Part shown: in pieces, positions 1 through 8,735 of the stretch
Position numbering within the stretch: the first letter of the stretch is position 1
Layout of the letters: the number at the start of each line of letters is the position of its first letter
NCBI GenBank assembly: GCA_041394945.1
Contig: JAWKHH010000001.1
Span: 620,001 to 684,000 of the forward strand
Direction of reading: 5' to 3'
From: Bryobacteraceae bacterium
GTDB taxonomy: Bacteria; Acidobacteriota; Terriglobia; Bryobacterales; Bryobacteraceae
DNA length: 64,000 nt
Made by a program: the position numbers and the translations under genes
Notes under the pieces: model-generated
The model's database searches: none
What the model saw: the letters and a program-made list of their open reading frames with translations, nothing else
What the model was told of the DNA's origin: nothing

Positions 1-305
1 ATTCCGGTTACGCCCGACAGGTCCCGCGAGAAGATGGCGTCGGCGAGAAATCGCGTGGCCACCGCCGCGATGGGCGCCGCCGCGATGAGCGAAAAGCCGA
101 AGTTGTAGAGAACGATGCCCTGGAAGGTGGCTCGGTCCAGCGGCGAAAGCCGAGCCGGCGCCACGATGTTCACCGCGGCGAGCGCGATGACGGTCATCAG
201 CCACGGGCCCGCCGCGGCGACGCCGGCGTGGAAGTAGCCCTGCGCGAGCCCGGAAAGGTCGCCCCGCGCCGCGAGCTTGCGAAGTTCGAATCCGATGCCG
301 GCCAT
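1..305 (-). CDS. pelG: PelG, Pel polysaccharide transporter (N-terminal part, cut by window edge)
   Basis: Only the first about 101 residues are inside the window; the gene runs off the left edge. The protein opens with MAGIGFELRKL, the conserved start of PelG, a polytopic inner-membrane protein of the polysaccharide flippase superfamily that works with PelD, PelE and PelF to synthesise and export Pel. Two hydrophobic stretches follow (about residues 27-50 and 66-90), consistent with the first membrane helices. The ATG at 305 lies 4 bases after the pelF stop codon, so it is the last visible gene of the pel operon. The call rests on the N-terminal motif plus operon position. Confidence 0.9.
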   Translation of the reverse strand, partial: MAGIGFELRKLAARGDLSGLAQGYFHAGVAAAGPWLMTVIALAAVNIVAPARLSPLDRATFQGIVLYNFGFSLIAAAPIAAVATRFLADAIFSRDLSGVTG

Positions 306-309
306 CTCG

Positions 310-1875
310 TCAGGCCACCTTTCCCCGCGCCGGCCGCGCTGGCGCGTCCGGCAGGTCGATGGTCTCGCGATACAGGCGCGAGTAGGCCGCGTCAAGCGTC
401 GCTTTGTTGTAGTAGCGGCCGAGCCGCGCGCGGATCGTGCGCCCGCAGCGGGTATGGAAAGCGCGGTCGGTGAGCAGGCGCTCGATGGCCGAAGCCGTGG
501 CCGCCGGGTCGGCGAGCGGTGTCACGATGCCGCCCGGGCCGAGCGCCGGCTGCTCGCGCGCCGAACCGAGGATCATCTCTTCGCACGAGCCGACATTGGT
601 GGCCACTGTCGGGATGCCCCACGCGCCGGCTTCGAGGATCACCAGCGGCTGGGCCTCGGAGATCGACGTCAGCACCAGCACGTCGATTTCGGGCAGATAG
701 TCGTTGAGCTTCACCCTGCCCATGAACTGGACCGTGTCTTCGAGTTCCAAGTACCGCACCATCGCACGGCACTGCGCGTCGTACTCGGGGTCCTCGTCGG
801 TTGGCCCGAGGATCCACGCCCGCAGCGCCGGCACAACCTCTCGAAGCTGCTCGCAGGCGCGGATGAAGGTCTTGATGTCCTTGATCGGCACCACGCGCCC
901 GATCAGCGCGATCGTCGGCCGCCGCTCCTCGCGCGGCTTCACGGCCGGCACGTCAGCCAGGTGGATGCCGTTCGGGATCACCGTCATGCGCGCGGGGTCC
1001 GCCCCGTCGGCGCGCTGGAGCGGCTGGTTGCCCTCGTAGAGCGTGATGATGCGCGCGCTCGCCTCGTAGCAGGCGCGCGCGTAGCCGGAGAACATCCCGA
1101 TCCAAAGATCGCGCACGTTGCCGATAGCGTTCTCGAGCGTCAACCTCCCGGCGCCGGCATCGTGCAGCCAGTTCGCCATCGCGATCTCGACCCGCCGCTC
1201 GTTCATGTAGATCCCGTGCTCGGTCAGCAGGCACGGGCGGCCCGTTTCGAGATGCGCGCGCGCCGCCAGCACGCCCGCGTACCCGGTGCAGATCGTGTGA
1301 TAGGCCCGCGCCCTTGGCAGTTCCGGCAACAGCATCGAGTAGAGCCCGCCGAGCAGCGCGCGCCAGCCCCAGAAATGCTGCAGGAACGAGGCCTGCGGCA
1401 TCGTCCGCTGGTACAGCCGCGCCTCGAGCGCGAGCGCTTGCTCGGAGTCGAGCAGCGAGAGCGAGCCGAGCCGCCCTCGGAGCGGCGCCATCGCGCCCAG
1501 AATCTCGGCGAGTTCGGCCAGTCCCCCGCCCCGCTGGAGACGCTCGAGCGGACCCTCGACCGCGCCGAAGAACCGTTCGAGCGCGCCAGCGAAGCCGCGC
1601 GACCTCCCCGGCAGCCAGCGTTCCGGAATCCACCGCCCGGGCGAGTCACCGCTCGGCACTTGCTGGAGGACGATATCCGTCACTCCCCGGACATTCGGCG
1701 GCAGAGTATAGCGCGACTCGGTGCGCGAACCCAGCGGGATGATCGCCACGATATCGAAGGTGAGCCCGGGCTGCGAATGAATCAAGTCGTGCACCCAGCT
1801 CGAGACACCCCCGGTGACATACGGATACGTGCCCTCAAGGATCAGGCAGATGTCGGCTTCCTGTTGCGGCATCAT
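310..1875 (-). CDS. pelF: PelF, cytosolic Pel glycosyltransferase (GT4 family)
   Basis: A 521-residue retaining glycosyltransferase expected to polymerise the Pel chain from a UDP-sugar at the cytoplasmic face. The N-terminus has the PelF signature ICLILEGTYPYVTGG, part of the DUF3492 region typical of this family. The C-terminal half is a GT4 Rossmann domain with a complete EX7E motif (E407 and E415 in SEAQPLVILEAGA). The first of two adjacent ATG codons (1875) overlaps the pelE stop as ATGA, which decides the start and suggests translational coupling. Its length is close to the family norm. It sits between pelE and pelG as in classical pel operons. Confidence 0.95.
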   Translation of the reverse strand: MMPQQEADICLILEGTYPYVTGGVSSWVHDLIHSQPGLTFDIVAIIPLGSRTESRYTLPPNVRGVTDIVLQQVPSGDSPGRWIPERWLPGRSRGFAGALERFFGAVEGPLERLQRGGGLAELAEILGAMAPLRGRLGSLSLLDSEQALALEARLYQRTMPQASFLQHFWGWRALLGGLYSMLLPELPRARAYHTICTGYAGVLAARAHLETGRPCLLTEHGIYMNERRVEIAMANWLHDAGAGRLTLENAIGNVRDLWIGMFSGYARACYEASARIITLYEGNQPLQRADGADPARMTVIPNGIHLADVPAVKPREERRPTIALIGRVVPIKDIKTFIRACEQLREVVPALRAWILGPTDEDPEYDAQCRAMVRYLELEDTVQFMGRVKLNDYLPEIDVLVLTSISEAQPLVILEAGAWGIPTVATNVGSCEEMILGSAREQPALGPGGIVTPLADPAATASAIERLLTDRAFHTRCGRTIRARLGRYYNKATLDAAYSRLYRETIDLPDAPARPARGKVA

Positions 1876-2861
1876 GCGGCGCGGCCTCCGGCCCACAACG
1901 CGAGCGATTCGCGCAGCGGAATCGGCAGCAGTTCATCGGTGGCGCGGTGTTGCACCGAACGCGCCACGGTTTCGAGTTCCGCGTACCGGCCCAGCCGCGC
2001 GAGCGTTTCGAGCCGCCACAACGCGCCTTCCTCCCCGGCGCCCGAAAGCCACCGGTCCGCCTCCTCCCACTGCCGCGCGCGCACGAGCAGCCGCCCCAGC
2101 GCCAGCCGCACCGCCGAGTTCCCCGGCGAGATCTCTAGCACGCGCCGGTAGTGTCGAATCGCCTGGCGCTGATTCTCGAGTTCACGCACCGGATCGAGAA
2201 TGCCGGTGAAAGCATAGTCGTCGTAGAGCCGCGCCACGGCCTCCATCTTCTCCGGATCTCCAGGCGCGGCCTCAAGGGCCGTGTCCAGTTCCATCACCCG
2301 CTCGAGAAATCCGCCCTCGATCCTCGCCATCGCCGTCGCCGCCTGCACCCGGATGGCGTTCGACGGATCCGACAAAGCGCGCCGCAGCACCGGCGCGAGC
2401 GACGGGCGGAAGGACCGCGTCACCAGCGACACCGCCGCCTGCTTCTGTAGTTCGTCGCCCATCTCGAGCACGTCGATGAGCGCAGTGATGTCGGAGGCGC
2501 TGTCGAGCACCGAATCCGCCCGCGGCGACGGGCGGCGCTTCTCTCCGTCGTTGGCAGACGGCATCAATTCCTCGATCCACGTCTCCACCGGCTGCGCCGT
2601 CCGCGCGTAGCGGCGCCCGAGCGCGATGCATACCAGCACGCCAAACGGGCCGAACGGGCCGGTGGCCGTCGTGAACAGCCCGAGCAGTGACGGAAGCGTG
2701 TAGTCGCGTCCGGCGCGGGCGGCGCGAAATGCGGCCGCTCCGAGGGCGGTTGAGACGACTATATGTCCGAGGATCGCGGCCGGGAGGCTCGCGAACGCCC
2801 AGAGCCCGCACTCGAGGACAAACGAGGCGGTGGCGAACCCGAAAATTCGCGCGTTACCCAC
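1872..2861 (-). CDS. pelE: PelE-like membrane/TPR protein
   Basis: A 329-residue protein in the pelE slot between pelD and pelF. From the GTG at 2861 it has two hydrophobic segments (about residues 5-40 and 55-85), then a soluble region with helical repeats: a HEAT-like stretch near 140-190 and TPR-like units near 200-310. PelE is known as an inner-membrane TPR protein that binds PelD. The GTG overlaps the pelD stop by 8 bases and has a GAGGTG ribosome-binding sequence inside the pelD end, so I prefer it to the ATG further upstream inside pelD. The assignment relies on topology and gene order, because PelE sequence is poorly conserved. Confidence 0.75.
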   Translation of the reverse strand: MGNARIFGFATASFVLECGLWAFASLPAAILGHIVVSTALGAAAFRAARAGRDYTLPSLLGLFTTATGPFGPFGVLVCIALGRRYARTAQPVETWIEELMPSANDGEKRRPSPRADSVLDSASDITALIDVLEMGDELQKQAAVSLVTRSFRPSLAPVLRRALSDPSNAIRVQAATAMARIEGGFLERVMELDTALEAAPGDPEKMEAVARLYDDYAFTGILDPVRELENQRQAIRHYRRVLEISPGNSAVRLALGRLLVRARQWEEADRWLSGAGEEGALWRLETLARLGRYAELETVARSVQHRATDELLPIPLRESLALWAGGRAA

Positions 2862-4287
2862 GCCACACCTCGCGCATCCGGGCGATCGCGGCCGAAAACC
2901 TCTCCGGCTCCGCCGCCACCACCGCATGGCTCATCGCCTCGAGCGATTCTCCGTCCGGCCGTGGCGGCGGTGGATCGTGCAGCGAGGCCATCCGCAGTGA
3001 GAACCGCGCCCGGAGCGTGCTGCCCGTCAGCCGCTGCCGCAGTTCGGACTCGATTTTCCGCCCCACCACGCGCGCCCCGGACCCATTCGTGTTCGCGAGC
3101 AGGATCGCATACGCGGCGCCGGGACGATCGCCCTCGAACGCCAGGTCGATCCCGCGCAGCGCCGATTGCACCGCCGAGCCGAGCACCGAGGCTACCATCG
3201 CGCGTTCGGTCTCATGCAGTTCGCCGGCGTTGGTCAACCGGACCGACAGGGTGGTCAGCGGGAATCCGAGCCGCTGCGCCACCCGTGTCATGAACAGTGA
3301 TTGCTGCTCGTAGAAGGCGTGCGAGAGAATCCCGGTGCGCGTGTTGAACGCCTGGCTCAAGTGGCTGTCCTGGTAGCGCAGCGCTTTCGAATAGGCGGAG
3401 GCGATCCAGCGGCAGATCACTTCGAAGTTCTGGATCGCCGACAGGTTCAGCGAAGGGAAGCCGGCTTCCTCGATCTTGAGCATGCCGATCGTCTCGCCGG
3501 TCTCCTCCACTACCAGCGGACCGGCCAGTACGGCCTCCCCGCCCAGCGCTTCCCGGTCGCCCGGGCGGGCGGCACAGAGGGTTCGCTTGTTTCCGATCAC
3601 TTCGCGGTAGAGCGTGGACGAAGCGTCGCAAGTCCAGGGGAACGGCGCTTCGTCCGGCCAGCCCTGGCGCAGCACGCCGATCAGCCGCCGCCCATCGAGC
3701 AGGTACAGCGAGAAGCGGTCCGGCGACAACCCGGCGGCCACCATCGACTGCGCGCCGTGCAGCACGTCGAGCGGATCAAGCTTCTCCACCTCCTGCGCCG
3801 CCAGGTACAGCGTCACCGCCGACCGCAGGTTGGCCGCCACCGTCTCCTCGAGTTTCTTCTTCACCGCCTCGTTGCGTTCCCACGCCTCGGCGTACTCGCG
3901 CTCGCGGTCCGCGGCTTCACGCGCCCGTACCGCGAGTTCCTCCTCCCGGCCGAGCGCCCGTGACCGGAGCGCGCCAAACGCCCCGCCCGCGAGGAACCAC
4001 CCGAGCGGCTCACGGACCGTCTGCCACAGCCACGCATAACGGTCATAGTCGAACCCGGCGTCCGGCAGATGGAACACCCTCAGCGCCACCGTCGCCAGCG
4101 CGGCCGCAGCCAGCCCGGCCGGGGTCCCGTACTGCGCCGCGGCGATCAGCACCACGATCCAGAACGGGTGAGGCTGAATGCCCTCCAGGCGCGGCCCCGC
4201 GCCGAAGAGCCATCCCGCGGCGAGCATCGCCGCGATCAGCACCGCGCTTTCGGCGATCGCCTTGCGCATTGCCAACGGAAGCTTCAT
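2854..4287 (-). CDS. pelD: PelD, c-di-GMP receptor of the Pel synthase complex
   Basis: A 477-residue inner-membrane regulator. Four hydrophobic segments lie in residues 10-110, then a charged coiled-coil stretch (about 113-150), a GAF-like domain (about 155-300) and a degenerate GGDEF domain (about 315-470). In the GGDEF domain the inhibitory-site motif RxxD is kept (R378-G-I-D381), while the catalytic GGDEF loop is replaced by a sequence around RPGAA. In Pseudomonas PelD this arrangement binds c-di-GMP and switches on Pel synthesis, so I infer post-translational control by c-di-GMP. The start overlaps the pelB stop by 4 bases. Domain order and length match PelD. Confidence 0.92.
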   Translation of the reverse strand: MKLPLAMRKAIAESAVLIAAMLAAGWLFGAGPRLEGIQPHPFWIVVLIAAAQYGTPAGLAAAALATVALRVFHLPDAGFDYDRYAWLWQTVREPLGWFLAGGAFGALRSRALGREEELAVRAREAADREREYAEAWERNEAVKKKLEETVAANLRSAVTLYLAAQEVEKLDPLDVLHGAQSMVAAGLSPDRFSLYLLDGRRLIGVLRQGWPDEAPFPWTCDASSTLYREVIGNKRTLCAARPGDREALGGEAVLAGPLVVEETGETIGMLKIEEAGFPSLNLSAIQNFEVICRWIASAYSKALRYQDSHLSQAFNTRTGILSHAFYEQQSLFMTRVAQRLGFPLTTLSVRLTNAGELHETERAMVASVLGSAVQSALRGIDLAFEGDRPGAAYAILLANTNGSGARVVGRKIESELRQRLTGSTLRARFSLRMASLHDPPPPRPDGESLEAMSHAVVAAEPERFSAAIARMREVWRG

Positions 4288-7200
4288 CGGCCAAGGCCTC
4301 CGAAGCGGTACGTTACCGAGACGCCGGCCTGGGTGGCCGCGCCGCTCGAGGTGTATAGGTTGCTGACACGACGGTCAAAGTACATTTGGAAGCTCAGTCC
4401 GGAAGGCGCGTCGTAGACGGCGCGTCCGGCAAGGTACGGTCCATTTCCGCCGAGCCGGTCGGCGGTGAATCCGGCGCCGGCTTCGATCCGCCAGTGGCGG
4501 CCGAAGGGTTGGACCGTGGATAGTCCGGCGGCGTGGATCTCCCGGTTGGCGAAGGGCAGCGGCGCGAACGGCCGGTGCGAAGGCGCCGCCAGCCGCGCGA
4601 TCCGGCGCGCGTGCTCGGTGTCGAAGCCGTACTCGGCAGTCCATGCGCCACGCATGCCGAGTTTGCCGAGGGGCACGGCGAGACCCGCCGAAACCCCATG
4701 GGTCGACGCCGCCGCCGGGACGCCGCGCAGGCCGTAGCGATTGATCGCCGCCGCCACCCACGCGGTCGCCCGGCCCAGGCGCTGCCGCCGCAGAATCTCC
4801 GCCCGGTCCCGAGTCCCGTCCTGCGCCAGCCCCTCGGCGAATTCCCAGAACGGCTTCCGCCACGCCGCCGACGCCTCGAACGATCCATGGCTATCGGGAC
4901 GGTGCCAGGCGACGCCCGCGCCGGCTCCCGCTCCGCCTCCGAACAACGATCCGGTGAGCGCCGTCCCGCCGGTGAGATCGGTGCGCAGCGACAACTCCCC
5001 CCGTCGCACCTGCCCGCGGAACGGTCCCGTGGCACCCGACGTGTTCCGGTAGCTGTCGACGATCGCGCGGCCGGCTTCGAACCGGTAGCCGATGCGGAGC
5101 GACGGCGACAACACGGCTTGCCCGGCCACGCGGGCCGTATCGAGGCTCCAGAGACCCGCGATGTTGCGGTGTTCCGTGTCGACCCGAACCTGATCGCGAT
5201 GCTCGCGCCACAGATCCTCGCGCATCCGGCGCGCCTCCTCGCTCGCCGCCCCCGGCGCGTTGACCAGCGGACGGAGCAGAGCCTCGGCGCGCCGCCACCG
5301 GCCCACCTGCTGCTCCACGAGCGCCATCCCGAGAATTGCCTCCGGGTCGGCGCCGGACTCGCCGGGCGAAAACACTTCGTACCGGCGGGCGGCCTGCGTG
5401 AGCCGTCCGCGCCTGAGGTCGATCTGAGCGAGCAGCAGCTCCCGGCGTCGTCTCTCGGCGGGCGCGGGTCCGTCAACCGCCGGCGTCATCTCGATCCGCA
5501 AGCGCTGCGGGCCTTCCGCCTTGGCTGACCAGGAGACGTCACGCGCCGCCGTCAGCAGGATCGTATCGTAGCCCGTGGTGACGCCGGCCACCCAACCCGG
5601 CGGTAGCTTCAAGAAGTGCCGATCGGCGCCGGCCGGCAAGGGGCCGCGCGAACGGATCGTCAGTTCGCGCCCCTGGGTCTCGGTCCGGACCACGAGCGGC
5701 TGCCCCCAATCAGCGACAATCTCGAGCGTCTCGGGAGGCGCCTTCTTCCCAGGCTCGGGGGCGAGCAGCACCTCCGCTTCGTCCAGCCGGCTCTGCTCGA
5801 TCCGCAGAGCCGCCATCTCGGTACGAAGCGCCGTGTCGCCGGGCGAAGCCGCCAGAAGTTCCTCGTACTGCTTCCAGCCCTCCGGCCGGCCGAGACGGAC
5901 AGCGAGTTGCGCCGCCACGAGTCGCGCCGCCCGGTCCATCCCCGTTTTGCCTTCGACGATTTTCTCCCCGGCTTCCCAGGCCGCCCGCGCTTCGGCTCGC
6001 GCACCCGTCTTCTCGAGAAGTTGCCCCTGCAGCAGGAACAACTCCGCAGCCGACGGATCGAGCGAGAGGCCGCCATCGGTTGCCTTGCGCCACCGGGCGA
6101 GGTATTCGAGTGCGGGGGCCGTCCGGCTCTGTCCGGCCGTAATCCGCGCGAGCCACGCCAGTGCGTCGGCCGGTTCCCGCTTCGCCGTCCGGCCCTCCAA
6201 CCGTAGCACCTGCTGCCAGGCGTGCTCGGCCGGCGCCCAGAGCGACTCCTCCAGTGCAATCTTCCCCGCGTCGCGAATTCTCCCGAGGTCCGGATCCGCT
6301 GCCGCCGATTGCGCCGAAACCTCGCGATCAATCGCGGCGCCGAGGCCGGTCAGATCCCGCGCCCCCTGCAGTGCCCGGAGGTAGATAAGGGGACGGGGCT
6401 CGGGATGCGACGCCGCGGCCTTTGCGGCCCGTGCCGGCGCGCCCGCATTCAGCAATGCTTCGACGAAGGCCGGGTCCGACGTCGCCCGCCGTTCGAGCCA
6501 GTCGAGCGCCGCCGTGGACGGCCGCGGTCCCCACAGGTAGAGAAGCTGGCGAACGTCCGGACTCTCCGCCGGCGCGCCGTCGGCCAGCCGCCAGAATGCC
6601 TTCTCCGCCATCGGACGGTCGCCGGCCTCAAGCAGCCGCCACGCCGCCGCCCGCCGTGCTTCGGCGCCCGTTTCCGGCGCGAGCGCCCGGCGGCGCAGCA
6701 TGGCGAGGAGTTCATCCTCGAACCCAAGCGCGTCGAGAGCCGCTTCGTACGCCGAGGTCCACTCCCCCGCCCCGCCCGTCTCGCGCTCGGCCATCCGCCG
6801 GATCCAGGGCAGCGCCACGTCGAGCGAAGTCGATTCGAGCAGAACGTACATCCGCTGCGCTCGCGCCTCCGCGCCCAGATCCTTGCGCCCCAGCTCGGCT
6901 TCAAGGAATCGCATCAACCGCGCGGTGTCTCCGGACTCCCGCGCCGCGTCGACGAAAGCGAAAAGCCAGTTGCCGCCCTGCGCCCGCGCCAGCTTTTCGG
7001 TCTCCGGCAGCGCCGCCTGCCACGCCTTGGCCGCAATCAGCGATTGCACGATCTCCTCGCGCCGCTTGGCCGTCAGATCCGCCCGGGCCAGTTGCAGCTT
7101 GGCCCACTCGGCCATCTCCTCCGCCACCGGCAGACCGGCCGCCGCCGCCGCCGTGAGCGCCGCGCCGTATGCCGCTTTCACTCGCTCCGGATCGCTCCCT

Positions 7201-8735
7201 CCGGGCCGGGACTGCCACATTCGCGCCAATTCCCACTGCGCCGCCACGTGCCCGCCGTCGGCGGCCGTGTAGTAAAGATCGCCCAGAAGCGAGCCGTCCA
7301 CCGGATTCGCGGCCAGCCACTCGAGCGCGGTCTTCGTCTCCCCTCGCGCGAGCGCCAGCAGCGCCCACGCCGCGCCGTCGTTCGGGCGCAGCTTTGCCAG
7401 CCCCTCGGCGGCCTTCCCGCGAGCCAGGTACGTCCGGGCCAAGTGCATCTTCGCCGCGGCGTCGAGCGCGGCCGGGTCCATGGCTTCGATGGTCGAGAAC
7501 GATCGCTCCGGGTCGCCCAGCTTGTCCCACAGGCCCGCCAGCGCCAGACGGTCGCGCGCCGACAGCGGCAGCTTCGCCGCGAGCGAGGCCGCGTCGGCCG
7601 CCGCATTGCGATCCCCGCGCCCGAGCGCCATCTCCACCGCCAGCAGCGGACGCTCCCGCAGCCACGCCTCCGCACCGGGCAAACGGGCCAAACGCTCGAC
7701 CAGATCGGCCCGGCCGGCGGCCCAGGCGGCGTCGGTGTACTGGACGAGCACCCAGCCCGGGAGCCTGCCAACGCGCGACGGTTCGAAAAGGAACGCCACC
7801 GATTCGAGGTTCTTCCGCGCCAGCGCCAGGTCCGCAAGGGGCTCCCACAACTCCGGCGGCAGCTTGTCGCCGAGCTTGGCCAGGCGGTCAAAAGCAGCCT
7901 GCTCCCGGCCGAGCGCGCGCTCGGCGGCCACCGCGGCGCCAAGCCAGTGGGATTCGGACCCAAACCGCGCGCCGAGCGGCTCGAGCAGTTTCCACGCCAG
8001 CGCTGCGTGACCGTGATTGAGCAGCAGCCGGGCGCAATCGGCGGCCAGTTCCGGATCGGGCTTCTCGCCGAACGACGCCGTCATCTCCCGTTCCGCCCGC
8101 TCCGCTTCGCCCGAGTCGATGAGCAGCCGGCCCAGCATCAGCACGCCGCCTTCGACGAACAACTTCCGGTTCTTCGCCCGCCACGCGAGCATCGTTTCGG
8201 CCGCCACGCCCAACTCGCCCCGGGCGGCCTGCAACTGTCCCAGTTCGAGATAGTCCCCGTCCCGGGCCCACCCGGCCGCGGCGAGCTTTTCGAGAATTCG
8301 TTTCTGGTCGTCGAATCGCGAGTACCGGTCGTAGATCCGCATCAGCTCCCGCAAATCCTCCTCCCGCGCCTCGATCGCGATTAGCGCTTCGCCGTTGGCG
8401 ATCTGTTTTTCCGTCTGGTGCGTTTCGAGATAGATCGTACCCAGTCTGCGCCGCGCCTCCACGGAGCGCGGGTGCGCCTCCACCCACGCCTCGAGCGCGC
8501 TCGTCGCGCGCTCGATGTCGCCGAACTCGAGGTAGATCTTCTGAAGCGCGGCGATCACTTCCGGTGACCGCTCTCCGGCCTCCAGCCGCTTTTCGTACGC
8601 GCTACGCGCCGAATCGTAGTCGGAGTCGAGCAGGCGCATCAGGCCCACTTCGGCGCCGCTCGGCACCAGGGCGAAGCCGCTCACAACCGCTGCGGCCACC
8701 CAGACGAGCACCGTGACCCTGCGCGCCCGGTTCAC
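4284..8735 (-). CDS. pelB: PelB, TPR scaffold plus outer-membrane beta-barrel
   Basis: A 1483-residue protein, longer than Pseudomonas PelB (about 1190). An N-terminal membrane/signal segment (residues 7-25) is followed by about 1050 residues of TPR-like helical repeats rich in Ala, Leu and Trp (first clear units at 30-110). The last about 380 residues switch to alternating beta-strand sequence with many Gly, Arg and aromatic residues and end in VSVTYRFGGLGR, typical of an outer-membrane barrel. PelB is the secretion pore whose periplasmic TPRs bind PelA. The stop overlaps the pelD start, and the start overlaps the deacetylase stop, both by 4 bases. Identification comes from architecture and operon context. 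Confidence 0.88.
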   Translation of the reverse strand: MNRARRVTVLVWVAAAVVSGFALVPSGAEVGLMRLLDSDYDSARSAYEKRLEAGERSPEVIAALQKIYLEFGDIERATSALEAWVEAHPRSVEARRRLGTIYLETHQTEKQIANGEALIAIEAREEDLRELMRIYDRYSRFDDQKRILEKLAAAGWARDGDYLELGQLQAARGELGVAAETMLAWRAKNRKLFVEGGVLMLGRLLIDSGEAERAEREMTASFGEKPDPELAADCARLLLNHGHAALAWKLLEPLGARFGSESHWLGAAVAAERALGREQAAFDRLAKLGDKLPPELWEPLADLALARKNLESVAFLFEPSRVGRLPGWVLVQYTDAAWAAGRADLVERLARLPGAEAWLRERPLLAVEMALGRGDRNAAADAASLAAKLPLSARDRLALAGLWDKLGDPERSFSTIEAMDPAALDAAAKMHLARTYLARGKAAEGLAKLRPNDGAAWALLALARGETKTALEWLAANPVDGSLLGDLYYTAADGGHVAAQWELARMWQSRPGGSDPERVKAAYGAALTAAAAAGLPVAEEMAEWAKLQLARADLTAKRREEIVQSLIAAKAWQAALPETEKLARAQGGNWLFAFVDAARESGDTARLMRFLEAELGRKDLGAEARAQRMYVLLESTSLDVALPWIRRMAERETGGAGEWTSAYEAALDALGFEDELLAMLRRRALAPETGAEARRAAAWRLLEAGDRPMAEKAFWRLADGAPAESPDVRQLLYLWGPRPSTAALDWLERRATSDPAFVEALLNAGAPARAAKAAASHPEPRPLIYLRALQGARDLTGLGAAIDREVSAQSAAADPDLGRIRDAGKIALEESLWAPAEHAWQQVLRLEGRTAKREPADALAWLARITAGQSRTAPALEYLARWRKATDGGLSLDPSAAELFLLQGQLLEKTGARAEARAAWEAGEKIVEGKTGMDRAARLVAAQLAVRLGRPEGWKQYEELLAASPGDTALRTEMAALRIEQSRLDEAEVLLAPEPGKKAPPETLEIVADWGQPLVVRTETQGRELTIRSRGPLPAGADRHFLKLPPGWVAGVTTGYDTILLTAARDVSWSAKAEGPQRLRIEMTPAVDGPAPAERRRRELLLAQIDLRRGRLTQAARRYEVFSPGESGADPEAILGMALVEQQVGRWRRAEALLRPLVNAPGAASEEARRMREDLWREHRDQVRVDTEHRNIAGLWSLDTARVAGQAVLSPSLRIGYRFEAGRAIVDSYRNTSGATGPFRGQVRRGELSLRTDLTGGTALTGSLFGGGAGAGAGVAWHRPDSHGSFEASAAWRKPFWEFAEGLAQDGTRDRAEILRRQRLGRATAWVAAAINRYGLRGVPAAASTHGVSAGLAVPLGKLGMRGAWTAEYGFDTEHARRIARLAAPSHRPFAPLPFANREIHAAGLSTVQPFGRHWRIEAGAGFTADRLGGNGPYLAGRAVYDAPSGLSFQMYFDRRVSNLYTSSGAATQAGVSVTYRFGGLGR

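Noticed and set aside
6222..8384. Long plus-strand open frame opposite pelB (720 codons)
   Set aside because: It is a shadow of pelB caused by high GC; the protein is Arg/Pro-rich with no family resemblance, while the minus strand encodes a coherent TPR protein.
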